From positions 173,172 to 237,171 of the forward strand of contig NZ_SOAN01000005.1 in the NCBI RefSeq assembly GCF_004364585.1: a stretch of DNA of 64,000 nucleotides, written 5' to 3'. Positions 26,030 through 34,344 of the stretch are shown in pieces. Position 1 is the stretch's first letter. Each line of letters starts with the position of its first letter. A model generated the notes under the pieces. It saw nothing but the letters and a program-made list of their open reading frames with translations. It did not search any database and was not told where the DNA came from. The translations under genes were made by a program, and so were the position numbers. The DNA comes from Nesterenkonia aurantiaca (GTDB lineage: Bacteria > Actinomycetota > Actinomycetes > Actinomycetales > Micrococcaceae).

Positions 26030-26742
26030 GCGTTCTGGTTGCGCCGAATCAGCATGAAGGCGCTGGCGCCGGCCAGAGCGAGCACGCCGGCCCCGGCGAA
26101 GACGCCGATCTGGCTGGAGGACTGCTGCATGCCGCCGCCGCCGGTCTCCACGCCGTCCAGCGGAACCTGCATCAGCTGGCCGCGGACCACACCGTCGGCG
26201 AACTCCTCGGTGTGGGAGTCTGCGGTGAAGCCGGCGGGGTCGGCCTCGATCTCGGCCAGGCTGAAGCCCTCGCCGGTGTCGGCATCGTCGTCGCCCTCGA
26301 CGCCGGTCATGAACGGTCCGGCCATGCAGCCGGTGGAGGTGCGCGGCTCGTCACCGATCGGGGCTGGGTCCGGGAAGGCCAGGCGCGGAGGCCCGGGCTC
26401 GCCCGCGGCGGCCTCGTGGATGTGGGTGGCGGTCAGAGCCGGGCTCTCGTAGCCGCCGGTGACGCCTTCGAGTGTGATCTCGTAACAGATGACCTCTTCC
26501 TCTGAATTGATCCAGAACATGAAGTCGCCCGTCGCGCCCTCTTCACCCGGTGAGACCTCGCCGTCGGAGTTGATGACCTCATCCGGAGTCGCCATGACCG
26601 TGTAGGCGCTGGTGAACTCCTCGGGCCACTCGACCTCGGTGCCAGCTTCGGTGCTGGCCTGTGCCATCGTCGGCGAGAGCAGCAACACCGCTGCACCCAG
26701 AGTTGCGCCGGCGCCGATGGTTCTGCGTCGTTGTGTCATCAT
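26026..26742 (-). CDS. CHRD-domain surface protein with sorting-like tail
   Basis: 238 residues from ATG 26742, preceded by GAAGGAG. A signal peptide ends near MAQA-ST (~residue 29). The middle carries a CHRD domain, recognised by TATHIHEAAAGEPGPP and by the later FADGVVRGQLMQVPLDG. The tail has a sorting-signal layout: GVETGGGG, a hydrophobic helix and a basic RRNQNA end. The canonical LPXTG is absent; GVETG takes its place. Downstream overlap with the sortase gene implies joint synthesis. CHRD domains are widespread but without a defined bacterial role. Confidence 0.72.
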   Translation of the reverse strand: MMTQRRRTIGAGATLGAAVLLLSPTMAQASTEAGTEVEWPEEFTSAYTVMATPDEVINSDGEVSPGEEGATGDFMFWINSEEEVICYEITLEGVTGGYESPALTATHIHEAAAGEPGPPRLAFPDPAPIGDEPRTSTGCMAGPFMTGVEGDDDADTGEGFSLAEIEADPAGFTADSHTEEFADGVVRGQLMQVPLDGVETGGGGMQQSSSQIGVFAGAGVLALAGASAFMLIRRNQNA

Positions 26743-26972
26743 CCGTGGTGACTCCTTCGAGAGCGTTGGTTTACCGAATTTCGGCCCACCACTAAGTAAT
26801 ACGTAGCAGAGGCCTTTGGCGTTCACCGTTTCTCGAATTATTTTCGTCTCACACATCTCACACGTCTCACGCATGCCGCCAGGTCCGGGATGTGTATCGT
26901 AGAACCGAATTCTGCAGCCCTCGACGTACCGTTCGAGGGCTCCGACAAGGACTGATGGAGGTGGCTGAGCGG

Positions 26973-27497
26973 ATGCGGACCGAACGGCACACCACCGTCG
27001 CAGTGCCGAGCATCGAGTCTGCCTACGATCAGCACAGCGCGGCGCTGTTCGGATTCGCGGCCAACGCGCTGCAGGACCACGGGGCCGCCGAGGAATGCGT
27101 CCAGGAGACCTTCGTGCGGGCCTGGCAGGCCTTGGACCGCTTCGATCCGGCCCGTTCAAGTCTGCGCAACTGGCTCTTCGCCATCGCTCGGAACGTGGTG
27201 CGGGATGAGTCCCGCGCCCGACGGCGCATCCCGATCCCGATGGAGCCAGAGATCACAGCGCCTGAGGCCTCAGATCTGAACACCACGGATCCCACCGAGA
27301 CTATGCTTCTGGTCGAGGCGCTGGGAATGATCAGCCCCGAACACAGCCAGTCGGTCATCGCGGTGCACGTGCTCGGGTTCACCTACGCTGAACTCTCCGA
27401 GTCGCTGCAGGTGCCGGTGACCACCCTGCGCACGCGGAACTACTACGGACTGCGCGCTCTGCGCCGCGCGATGGAAGAGATGGAGGCTGAGTCATGA
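26973..27497 (+). CDS. ECF-type RNA polymerase sigma factor
   Basis: 174 residues. Region 2 is visible as YDQHSAALFGFAAN, GAAEECVQETFVRAWQALDRFDP and LRNWLFAIARNVVRDE; region 4 as SVIAVHVLGFTYAELSESLQVPVTTLRTR. The start ATG 26973 has GGAGGT 10 nt upstream; ATG 26955 is an alternative. The gene overlaps the anti-sigma gene by 4 nt (ATGA). It is divergent from the CHRD/sortase/DUF421 run, which is the likely regulon along with its own operon. Closest in organisation to SigK/RskA pairs. Confidence 0.88.
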   Translation: MRTERHTTVAVPSIESAYDQHSAALFGFAANALQDHGAAEECVQETFVRAWQALDRFDPARSSLRNWLFAIARNVVRDESRARRRIPIPMEPEITAPEASDLNTTDPTETMLLVEALGMISPEHSQSVIAVHVLGFTYAELSESLQVPVTTLRTRNYYGLRALRRAMEEMEAES

Positions 27498-28504
27498 GCA
27501 CACACCACGACGACGCCGACCCACGTCCTGGCTCCGGACCCGCTTCCGCCTCCGCAGTCGATCGTCGCGCCGAGCTGCTCGGCGCCGCATCCGCCCATGA
27601 CCTCAGCCCGGCCGAGAGCCAGGAGCTGGACGCGATGTGCGCCCAGGATCTCGAGCTTGCCCGAGAGCTGAGCGAACTGCGTGAGCTCAGCAGCGCGCTG
27701 CGCGGCAACCTCGGTTCCTGGACCACTATGACTCCACCTCCGAGCCTGCGCGAGCAGGTGATCGCCAAGGTCCATGCCCCGCAGGCGTCAACAGAGGGAG
27801 CCTCGGCAGCCGCGTCCAGGCCGGCAGCAACGTCCCGAAAGTCACCCGCGTCCCGAAAGTCACCCGCCTCCCGACAGTCACCCGCGGACGCAGGTTCACA
27901 CGCCTCCTCACCGGTGCCCGAGGACCCCGCTCGGCAGCCCCCCGCCCGGCACACCCTCGCCTCCGACCCTGCTTCTACCCCCGGCTCCGCCCCCACCCCA
28001 GCATCGAACCCAAGCGGCCGGGCCCGGCTGCGCCAGAGCCTCGCGCTGGCCGCCTGCGTGGCGATCGGCGTGGTCGGCACCATGGGTGTGCAGGCGATCC
28101 TGGACCCCGACGAGGCCGCCCTTGACGAGGCTGCCCCCGGCGAGCCCGCCGACGGGCTCGTGGCCGAGGAGCCGCTCGGTCCGCCCGGCGAGCTCGGCGC
28201 GCAGGAACCGGTGAGCTTCAGTGATCCAGGGGCCGGTGTCGAGGTCGATGGGGCCCTGGTCGCGCACACCTGGGGCACCGAGACGGTCCTGGAGATCGAC
28301 GGACTCGCCCCCGGAGAGGCCTTCACCGTGGTCCTGGTCGGCGCCGACGGTGACGAGATCGAGTCCGGTTCCTTCCTGGGCTCCGAGGTCCCCGTGGACT
28401 GCCGGATGAACGGGGCGGTGATGCGTGAAGACGTGCAACGCCTGGAGATCCGCGACGACGCCGGCCAGGCGATCACGGCCGCGGCGCTACCCGAAGTCGA
28501 CTGA
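27494..28504 (+). CDS. RskA-type anti-sigma factor
   Basis: 336 residues. An N-terminal anti-sigma domain (RAELLGAASAHDLSPAESQEL to SALRGNL, ~25-80), a Ser/Pro linker containing a perfect SRKSPA-type triple repeat, one membrane helix (ALAACVAIGVVGTMGVQAIL, ~residue 183) and an extracytoplasmic RskA-like domain with AFTVVLVGADGDEIESGSF. It would hold the sigma factor at the membrane until cut by proteases. It overlaps the sigma gene and is followed 5 nt later by thiL. Confidence 0.88.
   Translation: MSTHHDDADPRPGSGPASASAVDRRAELLGAASAHDLSPAESQELDAMCAQDLELARELSELRELSSALRGNLGSWTTMTPPPSLREQVIAKVHAPQASTEGASAAASRPAATSRKSPASRKSPASRQSPADAGSHASSPVPEDPARQPPARHTLASDPASTPGSAPTPASNPSGRARLRQSLALAACVAIGVVGTMGVQAILDPDEAALDEAAPGEPADGLVAEEPLGPPGELGAQEPVSFSDPGAGVEVDGALVAHTWGTETVLEIDGLAPGEAFTVVLVGADGDEIESGSFLGSEVPVDCRMNGAVMREDVQRLEIRDDAGQAITAAALPEVD
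27833..27886. repeat. 18-bp in-frame repeat, three units
   Basis: Three adjacent 18-nt units (TCCCGAAAGTCACCCGCG and near-identical variants) inside the anti-sigma gene, each coding SRKSPA or SRQSPA in the linker before the membrane helix. Confidence 0.9.
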
Positions 28505-28509
28505 GCCGC

Positions 28510-29604
28510 ATGTCGACTGACCCAGCCCCGCGCAGCGTGGGGGAGTCCGGTGAGGAGGCGGTCCTCGCCGTCATCGTCGAGGAGCTCGGCGAGCTCCACC
28601 GCGCCGGCACCGACCTGGCCGCGCTCACTGTGCCCGCCGGCGACGACGCGGCGGTGCTGGAGCTGCCCGAGGACGGCGCCCCGGCGCGCATCCTGCTGAG
28701 CACCGACACGCTGAGCCAGGACCAGGACTTCCGGCCCGGATGGTGGACCCCGCAGCAGCAGGGCGCCCCGATGGGCCGCGCCGTCGGGCTCAAGGCCGCC
28801 GCACAGAACCTCTCTGACCTCAACGCCATGGCCGCGACCCCGATCGCGCTGTTGGTCAGCCTCACGCTCCCCGCGACCACCTCGCTGGACTGGGTGCGCG
28901 GGTTCTACCGCGGGCTCGCCGAGGCGGTGCGTCGCGAGGGTGCCGAGCACTGCCACATCGCAGGCGGGGACCTCGGCTCCGGACCCGGCATCTCGGTGAC
29001 CCTGACCGCCGTCGGCCGGCTGCCGGCCGGGCATGCGCCGCTGCGCCGCAACGGTGCCCGGCCCGGAGATCAGCTCGCCGTCTCGGGCCCGCTGGGCGCG
29101 GCCGCGGCCGGACTGGCGCTGCTCGAGGTCGGTCATCCGTGCCCCGGGCCGGAGCTTTCCAGGCTGCGTGACGCCCAGATCGCTCCGGCTCCTAGGCTGC
29201 GCACCGGCGCCCAGGCGCTGCGCTGCGGGGCCACCGCCGGGCTGGACCTCTCCGACGGGCTGCTGCGCGACGCCGGACGGCTCGCCCGCGCCTCGGCCGT
29301 GCGGGTCCGTCTGGATCAGGCCGCGCTCACCGAACAGGCCGCCGCGCTGCTCCCGGCGGCCGCGGCCCTGGGGCTTCCGGAGGCGCAGGCGCAGGCCGAG
29401 GCGCTGCGCTGGGTCGCCGCCGGGGGAGAGGACTACGAGCTGCTGGCCAGCTTCGGCGCCGAGGCGAGGCTGCCGGAGGGGTTCATCAAGGTGGGGGAGA
29501 TCCTCGAGTGCGCCGAACACGCGGGATCAGACGCCGATGGCGCCCGCGAGGTTCTCCTCACGGGCGCCATCGATGATCAGGGATGGGATTCGCTGCAGGG
29601 CTGA
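28510..29604 (+). CDS. thiL: Thiamine-monophosphate kinase
   Basis: 364 residues. AIR-synthase-like fold: GDDAAVLEL near residue 40, the STDTLSQD metal site, AGGDLGSGPGISVTLTAVG, and LDLSDGLLRDAGRLARAS with GGEDYELLASF towards the end. It phosphorylates thiamine monophosphate to the diphosphate cofactor used by, for example, IlvB. In many actinobacteria thiL lies next to recG and the DAK2 gene; here those are ~11 kb away and it follows the sigma/anti-sigma pair. ATG 28510 is 5 nt after the anti-sigma stop. Confidence 0.93.
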   Translation: MSTDPAPRSVGESGEEAVLAVIVEELGELHRAGTDLAALTVPAGDDAAVLELPEDGAPARILLSTDTLSQDQDFRPGWWTPQQQGAPMGRAVGLKAAAQNLSDLNAMAATPIALLVSLTLPATTSLDWVRGFYRGLAEAVRREGAEHCHIAGGDLGSGPGISVTLTAVGRLPAGHAPLRRNGARPGDQLAVSGPLGAAAAGLALLEVGHPCPGPELSRLRDAQIAPAPRLRTGAQALRCGATAGLDLSDGLLRDAGRLARASAVRVRLDQAALTEQAAALLPAAAALGLPEAQAQAEALRWVAAGGEDYELLASFGAEARLPEGFIKVGEILECAEHAGSDADGAREVLLTGAIDDQGWDSLQG

Positions 29605-29624
29605 CCCTGCGGGCGGTCTCCGGC

Positions 29625-30956
29625 TCAGGCTTGGTGGAAGAACCGGCCCAGCTGGGCGAAGCGCCAACCGGCGCCTTCCCACTCTTCGGCAGGCAGCACG
29701 TTGCGCGCGTCGATGAACTGCTTCTGCGCCACCAGGGACTCGAGGTCGCCCGGAGTCAGCGCCTTGAACTCGTTCCACTCGGTGGTCAGCACCACCAGGT
29801 CCGCGCCGGTGACTGCCTCGGTGAGCGAGTCCACATAGCCCAGACGCGGGAAGCGCTTGGCCGCGTTGCGGTTGCCCTCGGGGTCATAGACCGCGACGTC
29901 GGCGCCGGAGCTGAACAGCCGGACCGCCACGTCGAGGCCGGGGGAGTCCCGGACGTCGTCGGAGAGCGGCTTGAACGCCACGCCGAGCACGGCGATCCGC
30001 TTGCCGGCAAGCTCGTTGTCCAGGATCTGCTCGGCCAGGGTGACCACCTTCTCGCGGCGGCGCAGGTTGATCTGGTCCATCTCGTCGAGGAACCGCATGG
30101 TGTGGTCCAGGCCGAGCTCGCCCACCCGGGTCTGCAGGGCGCGGATGTCCTTGGGCAGGCAGCCGCCGCCGAAGCCGACCCCGGCGTTGAGGAACTTGCG
30201 TCCGATCCGGGTGTCGTGGCCGATCGCGTCGGCCAGGGTGGTGATGTTGCCGCCCACAGCCTCGGTGACCTCGGCGAAGGCATTGATGAAGGAGATCTTG
30301 GTGGCCAGGAACGCGTTCGCGGCGACCTTGACCAGTTCGGCGGTCTCGAAGTCGGTGCTGATCCAGGGGGTCTCCCGGGAGAGCGCCTCGGAGTAGACCT
30401 CGCGCAGCACGGCCTCGTCGGCGGCGTCGGAGGTGCCCACGACCAGTCGATCGGGGCGCAGCGTGTCTTCCACGGCGAAGCCCTCGCGCAGGAACTCCGG
30501 GTTCCAGGCCAGGGTCACGCGCACACCTTCGGCGGACTCTTCCTCCACCAGGGCGGCCAGGCGCCGTGCGGTGCCCACCGGGACGGTGGACTTGCCCACG
30601 ATCAGGGCGTCCTTGCTGATCGACCGAGCCAGGGATCGCGTGGCGGCGTTGACGAAGGTCATGTCCGCGCCGGTGCCGCCGGCCTGCTGCGGGGTGCCTA
30701 CGGCGATGAAGTGCACGTCGCCCCAGGCGCCGACCTCGTCGAGGTCGGTGGTGAAGCGCAGCCGGCCCGAATCCACATGCTTGCGGATGAGCTCCGGCAG
30801 GCCGGGTTCGTGGAAGGGGAGTTCGCCGCGGGAGAGCGAATCGATCTTCTCCGGGTCGATGTCCACACCCAGGACGTTATAGCCCAGCTCTGCCATGCAT
30901 GCCGCATGGGTGGCGCCGAGGTAGCCAGTTCCGATGACACTAATATTCTCAATCAC
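29625..30956 (-). CDS. ugd: UDP-glucose 6-dehydrogenase
   Basis: 443 residues from GTG 30956. N-terminal NAD domain SVIGTGYLGATHAACMAELG; catalytic Cys in GVGFGGGCLPKDIRAL; C-terminal UDP domain GVAFKPLSDDVRDSPGLDVA. It oxidises UDP-glucose to UDP-glucuronate for cell-surface polymers; galU in this window makes the substrate. GTG 30956 is chosen because TAGTAT (30964-30969) ends 7 nt before it and the protein then starts close to the usual family N-terminus. An ATG at 30965 overlaps that promoter box and is the alternative start. Confidence 0.92.
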   Translation of the reverse strand: MIENISVIGTGYLGATHAACMAELGYNVLGVDIDPEKIDSLSRGELPFHEPGLPELIRKHVDSGRLRFTTDLDEVGAWGDVHFIAVGTPQQAGGTGADMTFVNAATRSLARSISKDALIVGKSTVPVGTARRLAALVEEESAEGVRVTLAWNPEFLREGFAVEDTLRPDRLVVGTSDAADEAVLREVYSEALSRETPWISTDFETAELVKVAANAFLATKISFINAFAEVTEAVGGNITTLADAIGHDTRIGRKFLNAGVGFGGGCLPKDIRALQTRVGELGLDHTMRFLDEMDQINLRRREKVVTLAEQILDNELAGKRIAVLGVAFKPLSDDVRDSPGLDVAVRLFSSGADVAVYDPEGNRNAAKRFPRLGYVDSLTEAVTGADLVVLTTEWNEFKALTPGDLESLVAQKQFIDARNVLPAEEWEGAGWRFAQLGRFFHQA

Positions 30957-31019
30957 GCCCTTCATACTAGGCGTCGGATCGAGATTCCTGGGAAATGCGC
31001 CCAGGTCGGTGTGCCTCGA

Positions 31020-31937
31020 CTAGTGCTCGCCCAGACCGTGCTCCGCGGCGTCGGGGTTCTTGCGCACCAGCTCGGTGAGCTGATGCGCAGCCTGCACCAC
31101 GACGCCGGCGTATTGGCGCCCCGGCTGACGGGTCAGCCGCTCGATCGGCCCGGAGATCGAGACCGCCGCGAGCACCCGTCCCGAGGGTCCGCGCACCGGG
31201 GCTGAGACCGAGGCGACCCCGGCCTCACGCTCACCCAGGGACTCGCCCCAGCCGCGGCGTCGCACCCCGGCCAGCACCGTGGGGGTGAACCGGGCGCCCT
31301 GCAGACCCTCCACCAGGCGTTCGTGGTCCTCCCAGGCCAGCAGCACCTGGGCGGCGGAGCCGGCCTTCATCGAGAGCTGGGTGCCCACCGGGATCGAGTC
31401 GCGCAGACCGATCGGTCGTTCGGCGGAGGCCACACAGACCCGGGCGTCGCCCTGCCGGCGGTAGAGCTGCGAGCTCTCCCCGGTGGCGTCGCGCAGCCGC
31501 AGCAGGATCGGTCCGGCCGCGGTGACCAGCCGGTCATCGCCGGCGGCAGAGGCCAGCTCGGCCAGCCGAGACCCGATCACGTAGCGTCCGCGCACATCGC
31601 GGCTGAGGAACCGGTGGTGCACCAGGGCGCTGGCCAGCCGGTGCACGGTGGGCCGGGCCAGACCGGTGCACTCCACCAGCTGGGCCAGGGAGGCCGGCCC
31701 CGCCTCCAGGGCGTCCATGATCATCACCGACTTGTCCACCACCCCGATCCCGGAGGGCGAATGCAGCGGTCGCGGCGGGTCCGGGGGCAGCGTGGGGCCT
31801 GATCTGCTCCCGGAATCGGCGGGGGGCAGCTTCTGCGCCACCATTCGTCGCGGAGCACCGGCTGCACCGGCGGCGGAACGTGCGGTCTGCGGCGAGTACT
31901 GTTCACCGGGCCGGGGAGAATAGGGCGAAGCTGGCAT
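31020..31937 (-). CDS. ndgR: IclR-family regulator (NdgR/LtbR type)
   Basis: 305 residues. A winged helix (ASLAQLVECTGLARPTVHRLASAL, ~residues 82-105) is followed by an IclR effector domain with SAERPIGLRDSIPVGTQLSM and AAVSISGPIERLT. It is divergent from leuCD, the position of NdgR in Streptomyces and of its relative LtbR in corynebacteria, which control leucine genes. It carries ~65 extra Pro/Ser-rich residues at the N-terminus. ATG 31937 is supported by TATCAT ending 6 nt upstream with no ribosome site; if the mRNA instead starts further in, a GTG near residue 67 would give a standard-length protein. Confidence 0.85.
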   Translation of the reverse strand: MPASPYSPRPGEQYSPQTARSAAGAAGAPRRMVAQKLPPADSGSRSGPTLPPDPPRPLHSPSGIGVVDKSVMIMDALEAGPASLAQLVECTGLARPTVHRLASALVHHRFLSRDVRGRYVIGSRLAELASAAGDDRLVTAAGPILLRLRDATGESSQLYRRQGDARVCVASAERPIGLRDSIPVGTQLSMKAGSAAQVLLAWEDHERLVEGLQGARFTPTVLAGVRRRGWGESLGEREAGVASVSAPVRGPSGRVLAAVSISGPIERLTRQPGRQYAGVVVQAAHQLTELVRKNPDAAEHGLGEH

Positions 31938-31968
31938 GGGCCCATGATACTGGTAATCGCCCCCACGA

Positions 31969-31983
31969 TCTCAGATAATGAGA
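31969..31983. promoter_or_regulatory. Candidate operator between ndgR and leuC
   Basis: TCTCA-GATAA-TGAGA is a perfect 5-bp dyad; with one mismatch it extends to 7 bp arms (GATCTCA/TGAGACC). It lies in the middle of the 118-bp divergent gap, 32 nt from the ndgR start. A TATAGA box for leuC is at 31998-32003. Binding by NdgR is an inference from position. Confidence 0.55.
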
Positions 31984-32055
31984 CCTGCGCCTGGCGGTAT
32001 AGAAGCCTCCGCCCAATGGTGCTTCTGTAGAGAGTGAGCCCACCAGGAGGATCCC

Positions 32056-33489
32056 ATGGCGAACAAGCCACTCACGCTGCCTGAGAAGGTCTGGCGCGAT
32101 CACGTCGTCGTCCCCGGCAAGGAGTCTGACGGTCAGCGGTCTCCGGACCTGCTCTACATCGACCTTCACCTGGTCCACGAGGTGACCAGCCCGCAGGCCT
32201 TCGAGGGTCTGCGCCTGGCCGGGCGACCGGTCCGCCGCCCGGACCTGACCATCGCCACCGAGGACCACAACACCCCGACGCTGGAGATCGACAAGCCGAT
32301 CGCGGACCCGATCTCGCGCAAGCAGGTGGATACGCTGCGCGCCAACGCCAAGGAGTTCGGCGTGCGGATCCACTCCCTGGGCGACGCCGATCAGGGGATC
32401 GTCCACGTGGTGGGACCACAGCTCGGACTCACCCAGCCCGGCATGACCGTGGTCTGCGGGGACTCCCACACCTCCACCCACGGGGCCTTCGGCGCCCTGG
32501 CCATGGGCATCGGCACCTCCGAGGTCGAACACGTCCTGGCCACCCAGACCCTGCCGCTGAAGCCTTTCAAGACCATGGCGATCACGGTCAACGGCTCGCT
32601 GCGCCCCGGAGTCAGCTCCAAGGACATCATCCTCGCGGTGATCGCCGAGATCGGCACCGGCGGCGGTCAGGGCTACGTGTTGGAATACCGCGGCAGCGCC
32701 ATCGAGGAGCTCTCCATGGACGCGCGGATGACCATCTGCAACATGTCCATCGAGGCCGGCGCCCGAGCCGGGATGATCGCCCCGGACGCGACCACCTATG
32801 AGTTCATCAAGGGCCGCCCGCACGCCCCACAGGGCGAGGACTGGGACGCCGCGGTGCAGTACTGGGATTCGCTGCGTACCGATGATGGGGCGGTCTTCGA
32901 CGCCGAGGTGATCCTCGACGCCGACACCCTGGACCCCTTCGTCACCTGGGGCACCAACCCGGGCCAGGGCGTGAGCCTCAACGGCGCGGTCCCGGCGCCC
33001 ACCGACTTCACCGACGACGTCGCCCGCGAATCCGCCGAGCGCGCGCTGACCTACATGGACCTGGAACCTGGAACCCGGATGAAGGACATCCGGGTGGACA
33101 CCGTCTTCCTGGGCTCCTGCACCAACTCCCGGATGGAGGATCTGCGCGCCGCCGCGGAGATCCTGGTCGGCCGCGAGAAGGATCCGGAGATCCGGATGAT
33201 CGTGGTCCCGGGTTCGGCGAGGGTCCGGCTGCAGGCCGAGGCCGAGGGGCTGGACAAGGTGTTCAAGGAGTTCGGCGCCGAATGGCGCTTCGCCGGCTGC
33301 TCGATGTGTCTGGGCATGAACCCGGACCAGCTGGCCCCCGGAGAGCGCTGCGCCTCCACCTCGAACCGCAACTTCGAGGGCCGGCAGGGCAAGGGCGGCC
33401 GCACCCACCTGGTCTCCCCGGTGGTGGCCGCCGCCACCGCGATCCGCGGCACCCTCTCCGCCCCTGCCGACCTCCTCGTCTCCGCCTGA
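32056..33489 (+). CDS. leuC: 3-isopropylmalate dehydratase, large subunit
   Basis: 477 residues from ATG 32056 with AGGAGG 7 nt upstream. Aconitase-type enzyme: the iron-sulfur Cys ligands lie in [13 protein letters not shown] and [31 protein letters not shown] and [11 protein letters not shown] are family signatures. With LeuD it isomerises 2-isopropylmalate to 3-isopropylmalate. The 17-bp repeats begin at its stop codon. Confidence 0.96.
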   Translation: MANKPLTLPEKVWRDHVVVPGKESDGQRSPDLLYIDLHLVHEVTSPQAFEGLRLAGRPVRRPDLTIATEDHNTPTLEIDKPIADPISRKQVDTLRANAKEFGVRIHSLGDADQGIVHVVGPQLGLTQPGMTVVCGDSHTSTHGAFGALAMGIGTSEVEHVLATQTLPLKPFKTMAITVNGSLRPGVSSKDIILAVIAEIGTGGGQGYVLEYRGSAIEELSMDARMTICNMSIEAGARAGMIAPDATTYEFIKGRPHAPQGEDWDAAVQYWDSLRTDDGAVFDAEVILDADTLDPFVTWGTNPGQGVSLNGAVPAPTDFTDDVARESAERALTYMDLEPGTRMKDIRVDTVFLGSCTNSRMEDLRAAAEILVGREKDPEIRMIVVPGSARVRLQAEAEGLDKVFKEFGAEWRFAGCSMCLGMNPDQLAPGERCASTSNRNFEGRQGKGGRTHLVSPVVAAATAIRGTLSAPADLLVSA

Positions 33490-33571
33490 GCTCGCGCACC
33501 GCCTGAGCTCGCGCACCGCCTGAGCTCGCGCACCGCCTGAGCACGCGCACTGCCTGAGCACGCGCACCGCA
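33487..33571. repeat. Five 17-bp tandem units after leuC
   Basis: Five units of 17 nt (TGAGCTCGCGCACCGCC, the last two with GAGCACGCGCAC) start at 33487, 33504, 33521, 33538 and 33555. The first unit starts at the leuC stop codon TGA. Since 17 is not a multiple of three, the units place a TGA in all frames. Confidence 0.9.
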
Positions 33572-33599
33572 AGCGCACCGCCCGCGACAGAAAGTCACC

Positions 33600-34199
33600 A
33601 TGGAACCCATCACCACGCACACCGGCGTCGGCGTCCCGCTGAGGCAGTCCAATGTGGACACCGACCAGATCATCCCCGCGGTCTACCTGAAGCGGATCAC
33701 CAAGACCGGCTTCGAAGATGCGCTGTTCTCCTCCTGGCGCAAGAACCAGGACTTCGTGCTGAACCAACCGGCCTATAAGCACGGCTCGGTGCTGGTCGCA
33801 GGATCGGACTTCGGCACCGGGTCCTCCCGGGAGCACGCCGTCTGGGCGCTGAAGGACTACGGCTTCCGTGCCGTGATCTCCTCGCGCTTCGCCGACATCT
33901 TCTACGGCAACTCGGCCAAGCAGGGTCTGCTGGCCGCGAAGGTCGCCCAGCCCGACGTCGAGCTGATCTTCAAGGAGCTGGAGAACAACCCCGGCACCGA
34001 GGTCACCGTGGACCTGATCCACCGCACCGTGCGCTGCGGCTCGGTGGACACCAGCTTCGAGATCGACAACTACACCCGCTGGCGGCTGCTGGAGGGGCTC
34101 GACGATATCTCGCTCACACTGCGCGAGGAATCACACGTCGACGCGTTCGAGGCGAAGCGTCCCGGATTCAAGCCGAAAACCTTGCCAGCAAAGGTCTGA
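33600..34199 (+). CDS. leuD: 3-isopropylmalate dehydratase, small subunit
   Basis: 199 residues, the usual length. Conserved parts: [40 protein letters not shown] and [15 protein letters not shown]. It forms the mobile lid of the LeuCD enzyme. It is 110 nt after leuC, across the 17-bp repeat array; GACAGAAAG stands before the ATG. Confidence 0.96.
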   Translation: MEPITTHTGVGVPLRQSNVDTDQIIPAVYLKRITKTGFEDALFSSWRKNQDFVLNQPAYKHGSVLVAGSDFGTGSSREHAVWALKDYGFRAVISSRFADIFYGNSAKQGLLAAKVAQPDVELIFKELENNPGTEVTVDLIHRTVRCGSVDTSFEIDNYTRWRLLEGLDDISLTLREESHVDAFEAKRPGFKPKTLPAKV

Positions 34200-34344
34200 C
34201 CACGCCCGATGCCACCTGGTGGCGGCGGGGTCTTGACCGAATTGTTGCCTGCGCCGCCGGCGGAACTGGGAAGGGATCCCAGCAGATGTGGTTACAGTGG
34301 CAAAGCTACATTCCACGTTTGTCGAAGAAGGGACCGCCAGTCCA

